A program made the position numbers and the translations under genes. Below are positions 19,381 to 28,197 of a stretch of DNA of 64,000 nucleotides, piece by piece. Source of the DNA: Microbacterium dauci. Lineage in GTDB: Bacteria > Actinomycetota > Actinomycetes > Actinomycetales > Microbacteriaceae. The DNA lies in NCBI RefSeq assembly GCF_030065535.1, contig NZ_JASJND010000006.1:434001-498000 (forward strand), in the 5' to 3' direction. Within the stretch, counting starts at the first letter, position 1; every line of letters begins with the position of its first letter. The notes beneath the pieces are model-generated. The model made no database searches. It was not told the DNA's origin and saw nothing but the letters and a program-made list of their open reading frames with translations.

Positions 19381-20679
19381 TCAGACCAGGTCTCGCCAGT
19401 CGATCCCGTCCGTTGCGGTCGACACCTCGCCGGTGACGACGGGAATCGCCATCGTCTCGGTCGGCGGACCCATCACGGTCGCCTCGTCGCGACGGTGCCG
19501 CAGGACCCCGTCGATGTACGACGACAGCACCTGGGCGATCGGGATCGACCGGCCGCGTGCCTGGGACATGTACCAGCGGTGCTCCAGCACCTGATGGAAC
19601 ACCTCGGCGGGCTCGAGCTTGGCGCGCAGGTCCCACGGGATCGCCTTCACCACCGGCTCGAAGACGCGGGTGAGCCACTCGTGCGCGAGCATCTCCTCGT
19701 CGCTCCCGAGACGTGAGACGCGTGCCGCGAACTCGTCCATGTCGTTGAGCAGGCGACGCGCCTGGTTCTCCTGCACGTCCAGACCAGTGAGGCGGAGCAG
19801 GCGGCGCTGATGGTGCCCGGCATCCACCACCTTCGGCTGGATGAGCACCTTCGCCCCGTCGGACGTCTCATCGATCGACATCTCGCCGATGTCGAAGCCC
19901 AGCGAGTTGAGGCGCTGCACCCGCTCGGTGATGCGCCACGTCTCGTTCGCGGCAAACGTCTCGGTCTCGGTGAGGGCGCTCCACAGCGAGCGGTACGACG
20001 ACATGATGCCGTCGGCGATCGCGACCGCGTCGACGCCGCCCTCCAGGCGCCCGCCTGCCTCGAGGTCCATGATCTCGCCCGCGATGTTCGTCCGGGCGAC
20101 GTCGAGGTCGTGCTCCCGCTGCCCGCGGGTCAGCCCGTTCTCGTGGAGCTCGCCGGTCTCGGCGTCGACGAGGTAGGCGGCGAAGGCACCGGCATCCCGT
20201 CGGAACAGCGTGTTCGACAGCGACACGTCGCCCCAGAAGAACCCCACCGTGTGCAGGCGCACGAGGAGCAGCGCGAGCGCATCGACCAGGCGCGTCGCGG
20301 TGTCGGGCCGGAGCACCTGCGTGAACAGCGCGCGATAGGGGAGCGAGAACTTCAGGTGCGCCGTCACGAGCGCGGCCGGCAGCGGCTCGCCCTTCGGCGT
20401 GCGGCGTCCGTCGATGACGGCGACCCGGCTCACGCAGGGGACATCGAGGCGGGCGAGTGAGCCGAGCATCTCGTACTCGCGACGCGCCATCTCGGCCGTC
20501 GTCTCCTTCACCGCGACGACGCGCCCCGACAGGTTCGCGAACCGGACCAGGTGGCGCGAGAGCCCCTTCGGCAGCGACACGATCGTGTCGTTCGGCCACT
20601 CGGCGAGCGGCGTCGACCACGGCAAGGCGAGGAGTCCTGCGTCGACGCTGCTTGCGGTGATGCTCAGGGAGTGGACCAC
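19381..20679 (-). CDS. DUF4032 protein with lipopolysaccharide-kinase-like fold
   Basis: 432-residue protein of an actinobacterial family. The N-terminal half looks kinase-like (GRVVAVKETTAEMARREYEML as a candidate nucleotide-binding lysine/glutamate pair, LVRLHTVGFFWGDVSLSNTLF as an HxDxxxxN-like catalytic loop, YLVDAETGE as a DFG-like site), as in the RIO/APH-type fold. The C-terminal DUF4032 contains DMDEFAARVSRLGSDEE and HRWYMSQARGRSIP. Substrate unknown. The GTG start has GGAGG 7 nt upstream. It directly follows the sugar ABC ATPase gene, suggesting a link with sugar uptake. Confidence 0.85.
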   Translation of the reverse strand: MVHSLSITASSVDAGLLALPWSTPLAEWPNDTIVSLPKGLSRHLVRFANLSGRVVAVKETTAEMARREYEMLGSLARLDVPCVSRVAVIDGRRTPKGEPLPAALVTAHLKFSLPYRALFTQVLRPDTATRLVDALALLLVRLHTVGFFWGDVSLSNTLFRRDAGAFAAYLVDAETGELHENGLTRGQREHDLDVARTNIAGEIMDLEAGGRLEGGVDAVAIADGIMSSYRSLWSALTETETFAANETWRITERVQRLNSLGFDIGEMSIDETSDGAKVLIQPKVVDAGHHQRRLLRLTGLDVQENQARRLLNDMDEFAARVSRLGSDEEMLAHEWLTRVFEPVVKAIPWDLRAKLEPAEVFHQVLEHRWYMSQARGRSIPIAQVLSSYIDGVLRHRRDEATVMGPPTETMAIPVVTGEVSTATDGIDWRDLV

Positions 20680-20758
20680 GGGGATGCCTCCGGGTGACGC
20701 GCCGCGGCGCGGGAGGTCAGAAGACCCGCCCGCGCCGCGACACTGCTGGTGGTGACGA

Positions 20759-21862
<1,104 letters not shown>

Positions 21863-22080
21863 CGTTTCTTCTCCTTCACCGGCAGGTACGTGCCGGACGA
21901 TCCGTTGTGAAGCGAGCGGGGGTCTCCCCGCACACCCATCATTGGGTGCGGGATCAGTATGGCACGCGAACCTGGGCGGCGGACAAGAGGACTCGTCAGG
22001 CTTTTTCCAGGACGCGTGGCTAGCATCGAGGGGTCAGCCGCACTCCCGAGCGGCACGCAGATTCTTCTTTCCGAGGTTCC

Positions 22081-23037
22081 ATGTCCAACGACTCGAGCGA
22101 GCACACCCCGGCGGTCCCGGATCGCCGTGAGGCCGTCCGCGAGAAGGCGCAGCTCGTCCACGCCCGTCAGTCGCGCGCCCGCGTCGCCCGTCGCGTCGGC
22201 TTGAGCACGCTCGCCGCCGTCGCGGTCGCAGCGGTCGCCGGTGTCGTCGTGTGGTCGGTCATGTCGACCGTCGGCGGTCGCGACCTCTCGCCCCGGAACG
22301 TGACGGCCGACGGGTTCGCGATCACGTCGATCACCGGTGGTGTCCCCGACGACCTCCAGGCGATGGATGCCACGCCGACCCCGACGCCCACCGAGCAGGC
22401 CGGCGGCGGCGCGGAGCCCGCAGAGACCACGGCGGCGCCGGCACCGGTCGACATCCGCGTCTACGTCGACTACCTGTCGCCCGGCGCACGCGAATGGCAC
22501 CTCGCCAACGTCCAGCAGCTCACGACCTGGGTGGACGAGGGTGCTGCGACGCTCACCTACCACCCGGTGTCGATGCTCACCGCGAAGTCGAACGGCACGA
22601 AGTACTCGCTTCGCGCAGCCGCGGCATCCGCCTGCGTCGCCACCCATGCCGAAGATGTGTTCTTCGCCTACAACAGCGAACTGCTGACCCGTCAGCCCGC
22701 CATCGATTCCGACGGGTTCTCGAACGTCGAACTCGCCGACCTCGCACAGGCGATCGGCGCCGGTGACCCGAAGATCGTCCGCAGCTGCATCGAGGACGGC
22801 GACTTCGTCGAATGGGCGAAGGACGCCACCGAGCGCGCCGTCGAGGAACTTCCCGACACCGACGGGCTCTCGCTCACCGGAACCCCGACGATCCTCGTGA
22901 ACGGTCAGCCGTATCTCGGTGTGCTGACGGATGCCGCGGAGTTCTCGCAGTTCGTCCTCACCAACGCGAGCGACGCCTTCTACAAGCAGCAGGCCGAACT
23001 CCTCAGCCCGAGCCCGACCCCGACCCCGACTCCGTGA
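22081..23037 (+). CDS. Membrane-anchored DsbA/thioredoxin-like protein lacking the CxxC motif
   Basis: 318-residue protein with a charged cytoplasmic N-terminus (1-38), one transmembrane helix (about 40-62), a Pro/Thr linker (PTPTPTEQ), an extracytoplasmic DsbA-fold domain from residue 122, and a C-terminal PTPTPTP tail. The fold is indicated by DIRVYVDYLSPGAREWH, VEELPDTDG and LTGTPTILVNGQ with the cis-proline. Where the family has Cys-x-x-Cys this protein has SPGA, so oxidase activity is unlikely. It may bind or scaffold a partner. The ATG follows a 218-bp gap; the next feature is tRNA-Thr. Confidence 0.8.
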   Translation: MSNDSSEHTPAVPDRREAVREKAQLVHARQSRARVARRVGLSTLAAVAVAAVAGVVVWSVMSTVGGRDLSPRNVTADGFAITSITGGVPDDLQAMDATPTPTPTEQAGGGAEPAETTAAPAPVDIRVYVDYLSPGAREWHLANVQQLTTWVDEGAATLTYHPVSMLTAKSNGTKYSLRAAAASACVATHAEDVFFAYNSELLTRQPAIDSDGFSNVELADLAQAIGAGDPKIVRSCIEDGDFVEWAKDATERAVEELPDTDGLSLTGTPTILVNGQPYLGVLTDAAEFSQFVLTNASDAFYKQQAELLSPSPTPTPTP

Positions 23038-23069
23038 CGGGGCGGCGCCCCCGATAGACTGGGCGTTCT

Positions 23070-23142
23070 GCCGGCTTGGCGCAATTGGTAGCGCACCGTA
23101 CTTGTAATACGGGGGTTGCAGGTTCAAGTCCTGTAGCCGGCA
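23070..23142 (+). tRNA. tRNA-Thr (anticodon TGT)
   Basis: A complete cloverleaf can be folded: acceptor GCCGGCT (23070-23076) with AGCCGGC (23135-23141), anticodon stem CCGTA/TACGG, seven-base loop CTTGTAA giving anticodon TGT, and TTCAAGT in the T loop. The CCA end is not encoded. A TAGACT -10 at 23055-23060 lies 9 nt before the mature 5' end. The gene is followed by a partial copy of its own 3' half and then a hairpin. Confidence 0.95.
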
Positions 23143-23166
23143 CAGCTTGTCGCGTCGACACGCACG

Positions 23167-23213
23167 TTGTCATACGGGGGTTGCAGGTTCAAGTCCTGTA
23201 GCCGGCACAGCTT
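23167..23213 (+). repeat. Duplicated 3' half of tRNA-Thr (att-site-like direct repeat)
   Basis: Bases 23167-23213 repeat 23102-23148 with one mismatch in 47 nt (23106 vs 23171). The repeat runs from the anticodon triplet TGT through the T arm and acceptor 3' strand, plus the following CAGCTT. The period is 65 bp. There is no 5' half, so it cannot be a functional tRNA. The tRNA 3' end is a classic integrase attachment core, so this could be the scar of a lost element or a simple tandem duplication. No integrase is nearby. Confidence 0.85.
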
Positions 23214-23222
23214 TCCTGCGAG

Positions 23223-23280
23223 CGAGACGCAACCTGCCGGTCCCGCCGCGTGAATGCGTCGACCGGGAGGTTGCGTCTCG
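23223..23280. terminator. Long hairpin between tRNA-Thr and the CNNM/CorC gene
   Basis: Stem CGAGACGCAACCT (23223-23235) with AGGTTGCGTCTCG (23268-23280), a G-G mismatch, then CCGGTC (23237-23242) with GACCGG (23261-23266) and an 18-nt loop. It lies between convergent transcription units and is probably a shared terminator. It ends 14 nt before the stop codon of the downstream minus-strand gene. Confidence 0.7.
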
Positions 23281-23294
23281 ATGGCGCGGCGCGG

Positions 23295-24578
23295 TCAGAC
23301 CTCGTCGGCGGACGCCGCGCGGGTGACGCGCACCTCGGCGATGCGACGGCGGTCCATCGCGGTGACCTGCAACGTGACGCCCTCAAGCTCGACGACGTCG
23401 CCGACGACCGCGAGGCGGCCGAGGTGCTCGGTGACGAACCCGGCGACGGTGTCGGAGGCGCCGCGCGTCAGCTCGACGCCGGTGACCTCCTCGAACTCGG
23501 AGAGGTTCAGTCGACCGTCGACGACGCCGTCGGCCGAGGCTGGAGCGACGTCGCCGTCGTACTCGTCGAAGATCTCGCCGACGACCTCCTCGACGAGGTC
23601 CTCAAGGGTGACGATGCCGTCGGTGCCGCCGTACTCGTCGACGACCACCGCGATCTGGTGCCCCTCGGCGCGCATGCGCGTGAGCGTCGGCAGCACGCGA
23701 GCGGTCGAGGGGAAGTACGAGATCGGCCGCAGGACGCGATCGAGCGCGGCATCCGCGTCGTTCGCTCCGATGTCGAACAGGTCGCGCACGTGCACGAACC
23801 CGACGATGTCGTCGATCGACTTGTCGGCGACGGGGTACCGCGAGAACGGCAGGTCGCGGATCTGCGCGATCGCCTCGCCGACGGTCGCACCCTCGTCGAG
23901 GGCCGTCACATCTGGGCGCGGCCGCATGACCTCACTGATCTGGCGGTCGCGGAGCGAGAGGACGTCTTCGAGGATCCGGCGCTCCTCCTCGGGGAGACCC
24001 TCGTGGCTCGCGACGATGTCGCGGACTTCCTCGTCGGTCATCTCCTCGCCGGTCTTGTTCGGGTCGCCGCCGAGCAGGCGCACCAGCGCGTTCGTCGAGA
24101 CCGACAGCAGCCAGATCACCGGCCGCATGATGATCGCGAAGCCGTTCAGGATCGGCGCGACGGCGTATGCGAACTGGGCGTTCCGCTGGATCGCCAGCCG
24201 CTTGGGCACAAGCTCACCGAGCACGAGCGACAGATACGCGATCACGAGCGTCAGCAGGACGGTCGCAACGGTGCCCGCCACTTCGGGGGCGAGTCCCCAC
24301 GTCTCGAGCAGGGGCGTGACGTACGGCGCGATCGACGTGGCGCCGTATGCCGCCGACGCGAAGCCGGCGACCGTGACACCGATCTGTACGGCCGACAGGA
24401 ACGTGTTGGGATTCCTGGCCAGCCCCGCGACCTTTTCACCGCGGCGGCCACGGGCCGCGATCGCGTTGAGCTGGCTCTCGCGCAGTGTGACGAGCGCCAT
24501 CTCGGTGGCGGCGAACACTCCGCCGATGAGGACGAACGCCACGACAAGGGCGATGTTCAGGATGAGATCGCCGCTCAC
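23295..24578 (-). CDS. CNNM/CorC-family membrane protein (hemolysin-like)
   Basis: 427-residue membrane protein: an N-terminal CNNM (DUF21) domain with about four helices (residues 1-175, including FAATEMALVTLRESQL and LGELVPKRLAI), a CBS pair (MRPRPDVTALDEGATV to RVLPTLTRMRAEGHQIAVVVDEYGG, about 215-335), and a C-terminal CorC_HlyC domain (VGDVVELEGVTLQVTAMDRRRI). Such proteins are linked to magnesium/cobalt efflux or homeostasis; haemolysis is not implied. It is transcribed towards the tRNA hairpin, 71 bp after the terC stop. Confidence 0.9.
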   Translation of the reverse strand: MSGDLILNIALVVAFVLIGGVFAATEMALVTLRESQLNAIAARGRRGEKVAGLARNPNTFLSAVQIGVTVAGFASAAYGATSIAPYVTPLLETWGLAPEVAGTVATVLLTLVIAYLSLVLGELVPKRLAIQRNAQFAYAVAPILNGFAIIMRPVIWLLSVSTNALVRLLGGDPNKTGEEMTDEEVRDIVASHEGLPEEERRILEDVLSLRDRQISEVMRPRPDVTALDEGATVGEAIAQIRDLPFSRYPVADKSIDDIVGFVHVRDLFDIGANDADAALDRVLRPISYFPSTARVLPTLTRMRAEGHQIAVVVDEYGGTDGIVTLEDLVEEVVGEIFDEYDGDVAPASADGVVDGRLNLSEFEEVTGVELTRGASDTVAGFVTEHLGRLAVVGDVVELEGVTLQVTAMDRRRIAEVRVTRAASADEV

Positions 24579-24649
24579 CGGGCGTGCTCCTTTGCTCGAG
24601 GGATGTCAGTGGAGGATGCCGCAGAGCGGCTGGGTCTGTCATCCACCGT

Positions 24650-25702
24650 TCAGCGGTGTCCGTCCGAATTCGCCTCGGCGTCGTCGGCCGAGACGATCTC
24701 GGCCTCGCGCACCTGGGTGCGCTCGAGCGACTTCGGGTCGCGACGCGTCTTGATGAGGCTCGCGACGGTGGCGACGGCGATCGTCGCGCCGATGAACAGC
24801 AGCGAGAACCAGATCGGGATCTCGGGCGCCCACAGCATCTTCTCGCCGCCGTTGATGAACGGGACCTCGTTCACGTGCATCGCGTGGAGCACGAGCTTCA
24901 CGCCGATGAAGGCGAGGATGACCGCGAGGCCCTGTGCGAGATACACGAGGCGCTCGAGCAGACCGCCGATGAGGAAGTACAGCTGGCGGAGACCCATGAG
25001 GGCGAACGCGTTGGCGGTGAAGACGATGTACGCCTGCTCGGTGAGACCGTAGATCGCCGGGATCGAGTCGACCGCGAAGATCAGGTCGACGAAGCCGATG
25101 GCGATGATCGTGAGGAGCATCGGCGTGACGAAGCGCTTTCCGCCCTTCTTCACCGTGAGCTTGTCCTCGTGGTACTCGTCGGTGACGGGCAGGTGACGGC
25201 GGACGAACCGCATGAACTTTCCGTCGGCGGGGTTCGAGTCGCCGTGGGCGAACGCCTGGCGGTAGGCCAGGAACAGCAAGAGCGCACCGAAGATGTAGAA
25301 GATCCAGGAGAAGTTCTCGATCAGCGCGGCGCCGATGGCGATGAACCCGCCGCGCAGGATGAGCGCGATGACGATGCCGATCATCAGCACCTTCTGCTGG
25401 TAGATCTTGGGCACCGCGAAGCCCGCCATGACGATGAGGAAGACGAACAGGTTGTCGATCGACAGCGCCTTCTCGGTGAGGTACCCGGCGAAGTATTCGC
25501 CCGAGTAGCCCCAACCCCAATCGGGCACGAGCCCGATGACGACGCCGAAGATCAGCGCGAGACCGATGTAGAACGCCGACCAGCGGGCGGACTCGCCGAT
25601 GCTGGGCTCGTGCGGCTTGCGGACGTGCGCGAAGAACTCGTACACGAAGAAGGCGATCGTCACGGCGATCGTGATCGTCCAAACGAGGGGGGTGATGTTC
25701 AC
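24650..25702 (-). CDS. terC: TerC/Alx-family membrane protein (manganese-related)
   Basis: 350-residue integral membrane protein with about nine helices and the TerC signatures TEKALSIDNLFVFLIV and GFVDLIFAVDSIPAIYGLT, whose acidic residues line the predicted cation path. The C-terminus is charged. TerC/Alx proteins export Mn(II) or help load metal onto secreted proteins. A candidate yybP-ykoY manganese riboswitch lies in the 212-nt leader, consistent with that role. The ATG at 25702 follows CAGGAGCCTGACCGGTG. Confidence 0.92.
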   Translation of the reverse strand: MNITPLVWTITIAVTIAFFVYEFFAHVRKPHEPSIGESARWSAFYIGLALIFGVVIGLVPDWGWGYSGEYFAGYLTEKALSIDNLFVFLIVMAGFAVPKIYQQKVLMIGIVIALILRGGFIAIGAALIENFSWIFYIFGALLLFLAYRQAFAHGDSNPADGKFMRFVRRHLPVTDEYHEDKLTVKKGGKRFVTPMLLTIIAIGFVDLIFAVDSIPAIYGLTEQAYIVFTANAFALMGLRQLYFLIGGLLERLVYLAQGLAVILAFIGVKLVLHAMHVNEVPFINGGEKMLWAPEIPIWFSLLFIGATIAVATVASLIKTRRDPKSLERTQVREAEIVSADDAEANSDGHR

Positions 25703-25756
25703 CGGTCAGGCTCCTGAAGTCGTCGGCGCCGTGCTGTCGGCGTCGCGGAAGGTGGA

Positions 25757-25856
25757 CACCAGAGTCTCTTCCATCCCACTCGCGTGGGACCGGTGACCCG
25801 GGATGCGTGGCATCCGTAATGACGAGTCGACCGTGTCGGAGTACTCCCCCTGGAAC
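25757..25856 (-). promoter_or_regulatory. Candidate yybP-ykoY manganese riboswitch upstream of terC
   Basis: On the minus strand the leader shows CCAGGGGGAGTA (25853-25842), the GGGGAGTA signature of the first loop. It is followed by the CTCGTCATTACGG segment resembling the second conserved loop (consensus CGUCAAcACGG), hairpins GGATGC/GCATCC (25815-25801) and TCCCAC/GTGGGA (25789-25774), and the closing GGAAGAGACTCTGG that pairs back with CCAG. A TACGAT -10 (25867-25862) is placed so that transcription would begin at the aptamer. The element ends about 55 nt before the terC ATG. Identified by eye, not by covariance model. Confidence 0.72.
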
Positions 25857-25914
25857 TCACGATCGTAGAAGTGCCAGGTTTCGGGTTCCTGAGAATCCGC
25901 CCGGCGCGCGCGGC

Positions 25915-28026
25915 TCAGGCGTCGGCGAGCCCCAGGACATCGAGGAGCCAGGCGAGCTCGAAGGCGCGCTCGCGCCACGAGTTGTACCGGCCGCTCACGC
26001 CGCCGTGCCCGGCCACCATCTCGCACTTGAGGAGCGCGTCCGCCTCGACCTCGCGCAGGCGTGCGACCCACTTCGCCGGCTCGACGTAGAAGACCCGGGT
26101 GTCGTTGAGCGACGTGACCGCGAGGATCTTCGGGTAGGTCACGTCGGCCGCCACGTTCTCGTACGGCGTGTACGACTTCATGTAGGCATAGACATCGGCG
26201 TTGTGCAGCGGGTCGCCCCACTCGTCCCACTCGATGACCGTGAGCGGCAGCGACGGATCGAGGATCGTCGTCAGCGCGTCGACGAACGGCACGCCGGCCA
26301 CGATGCCCGCGAACAGGTCGGGTGCGAGGTTCGCGACCGCACCCATCAGCAGCCCGCCGGCCGACCCGCCCTCGGCGACGAGGCGATCGGGCGTCGTGTA
26401 CCCCTCGGCAACCAGGTGACGGCCGACGGCGACGAAGTCGGTGAACGTGTTGCGCTTGGCAAGGAGCTTGCCGTCCTCGTACCACTGGCGGCCCATCTCG
26501 CCGCCGCCGCGCACGTGCGCGATCGCGAAGACGACGCCGCGGTCGAGCATCGACAGGCGCGCAACCGAGAACCCGGGCTCGATCGAGTGCTCGTACGAGC
26601 CGTAGCCGTACAGGTGGAGCGGGCGGGGCGACTCGCCGGGGGCACCGAACGAGCGCTTCCAGACCACCGAGACCGGTACGCGGGTGCCGTCCTCCGCGAC
26701 CGCCCACACGCGTTCCTGGCCGTAGTCGGCGGGGTCGTACCCACCGAGGACCGGCTGGCGGCGGCGGAGCAGCAGGGCGCCCGTTGCGACCTCGTAGTCG
26801 TAGACGGTGCCGGGCGTGACGAACGACGCGTAGCCGAGGCGGATCACGGGCGGCGCCCACTCTGCCGACCCGGACGCACCGGCCGCGTAGAGCTCCTCGT
26901 CGAACGAGAGCTCGGTCACCGCATCGGTGGCGTAGTCGAGCACGCCGACGCGGGCGAGCCCCTCGCGGCGGTACTCGACGATCGCCCAGTCGCGGTACGC
27001 CGAGACATCGAGCAGACGGCGGCCCGGTTCGTGCGCGAGGACGACGTGACGATCGCCGGTCGGATCGGATGCCGCGACCCGCACGAGCTCGAAGTCGAGC
27101 GCACCCTCGTTGTGGAGGATGTAGAGGACGTCCTCGCCGCCGATGACGGCGTGGGTGAGGGAGTACTCGACGCCTTCGCGTCGCGGCCACACCGAGCGGG
27201 GCTCGGCCGTGAGGTCGGCGGCATCCACGAGATATTCCTCGGACGTGATGGATGAGCCGACGCCGATCACGAGATACCGGTCACTGCGCGTGAACCCAGC
27301 GCCCACCCAGTACCGCTCGTCGGGCTCGGTGAAGATCTTGCGATCGGATTCCGCTGCCGTGCCGACCTCATGGAGCCAGACGGTGTCGGGACGCCAGGCG
27401 TCGTCGACGGTCGTGTAGACGACGTGGCGGCCGTCGGGCGAGAAGACCGCCCCCGAGAAGGTGCCCTCGATCACGTCGTCGAAGTCGGCGCCGGTCGCGA
27501 GGTCGCGGATGCGGAGCGTGTACCGCTCGTCACCGGCGACGTCGACGCCGTAGAGCATGCGGGTGCCGTCGGTGGAGATGTCGAGGCTGCCCACGGAGAA
27601 GAACTCGTGGCCTTCGGCCTCGACGTTGCCGTCGAGCAGGATCTGCTCACCGGGCACGGGTGCGTCGGGGGAGAGGAGCGGCGGCGTCCAGTCGGCCTCG
27701 TCGGCGATCGGCGCGCGGCAGTTGATGCTGTACTGCTGGCCCTCGACGGTGCGGGCGTAGTACCACCACGCGCCTCGGCGGGACGGGACCGAGAGATCGG
27801 TCTCGAGCGTGCGGCCCTTGATCTCTTCGAAGATGCGCTCGCGCAGGGGCTCCAGGTGGGCGGTACGGGCATCCGTGTACGCGTTCTCGGCTTCGAGGTG
27901 CGCGATGACGTCGGCGTCCTCTTTCGCGCGAAGCCACTCGTAGCGGTCCTCGACGTCGTCCCCGTGGTGCGAACGGATGATCGGGCGGGCGTCGGCGACA
28001 GGGGGATGCAGTGCGTCTGAGGTCAC
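25915..28026 (-). CDS. ptrB: Oligopeptidase B (S9A serine peptidase)
   Basis: 703-residue cytosolic oligopeptidase cleaving short peptides after basic residues. An N-terminal seven-bladed propeller (about residues 70-410) precedes the alpha/beta-hydrolase catalytic domain. The nucleophile is in EGGSAGGLLMGA, with HVRGGGEMGRQWYEDGK before it and GHGGVSGRY carrying the catalytic His near the C-terminus. The GTG start has TAGCGT (28038-28033) 6 nt upstream, so the transcript is probably leaderless. It is divergent from pit. Downstream lies the terC leader. Confidence 0.94.
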   Translation of the reverse strand: MTSDALHPPVADARPIIRSHHGDDVEDRYEWLRAKEDADVIAHLEAENAYTDARTAHLEPLRERIFEEIKGRTLETDLSVPSRRGAWWYYARTVEGQQYSINCRAPIADEADWTPPLLSPDAPVPGEQILLDGNVEAEGHEFFSVGSLDISTDGTRMLYGVDVAGDERYTLRIRDLATGADFDDVIEGTFSGAVFSPDGRHVVYTTVDDAWRPDTVWLHEVGTAAESDRKIFTEPDERYWVGAGFTRSDRYLVIGVGSSITSEEYLVDAADLTAEPRSVWPRREGVEYSLTHAVIGGEDVLYILHNEGALDFELVRVAASDPTGDRHVVLAHEPGRRLLDVSAYRDWAIVEYRREGLARVGVLDYATDAVTELSFDEELYAAGASGSAEWAPPVIRLGYASFVTPGTVYDYEVATGALLLRRRQPVLGGYDPADYGQERVWAVAEDGTRVPVSVVWKRSFGAPGESPRPLHLYGYGSYEHSIEPGFSVARLSMLDRGVVFAIAHVRGGGEMGRQWYEDGKLLAKRNTFTDFVAVGRHLVAEGYTTPDRLVAEGGSAGGLLMGAVANLAPDLFAGIVAGVPFVDALTTILDPSLPLTVIEWDEWGDPLHNADVYAYMKSYTPYENVAADVTYPKILAVTSLNDTRVFYVEPAKWVARLREVEADALLKCEMVAGHGGVSGRYNSWRERAFELAWLLDVLGLADA

Positions 28027-28102
28027 CGCTCCACGCTAACGGACCCCGCGGATGCGGAACCGGGTTCTGCCCACGGCGATCATGTGCGAGGATTTCTGCG
28101 GC

Positions 28103-28135
28103 CCGGTCTGAACAACAGGTGACGACGGGGTGAAC
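28103..28135 (-). promoter_or_regulatory. Three-unit PHO box between ptrB and pit
   Basis: The minus strand reads GTTCACCCCGT, CGTCACCTGTT, GTTCAGACCGG: three direct 11-bp units. Relative to pit the repeats are on the template strand, opposite to the pstS box, and end 62 nt before the pit GTG. That suggests RegX3 control of pit, perhaps repression under starvation. The remaining bases of this 171-bp gap show only the ptrB -10. Confidence 0.65.
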
Positions 28136-28197
28136 TCTTCGTTCGCACGCCGATCGCCGCGGCATCCGTTCCCCCCGCTCCCGACGGAAAGTGAACT

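Noticed and set aside
23167-23213. A second tRNA-Thr gene.
   Set aside because: Only the anticodon-to-3' half is present; there is no D arm or 5' acceptor strand, so no cloverleaf can form.
23250-25052. Long plus-strand open frames opposite the CNNM/CorC and terC genes.
   Set aside because: Low-complexity Arg/Asp-rich shadow sequence; both minus-strand genes have strong family signatures.
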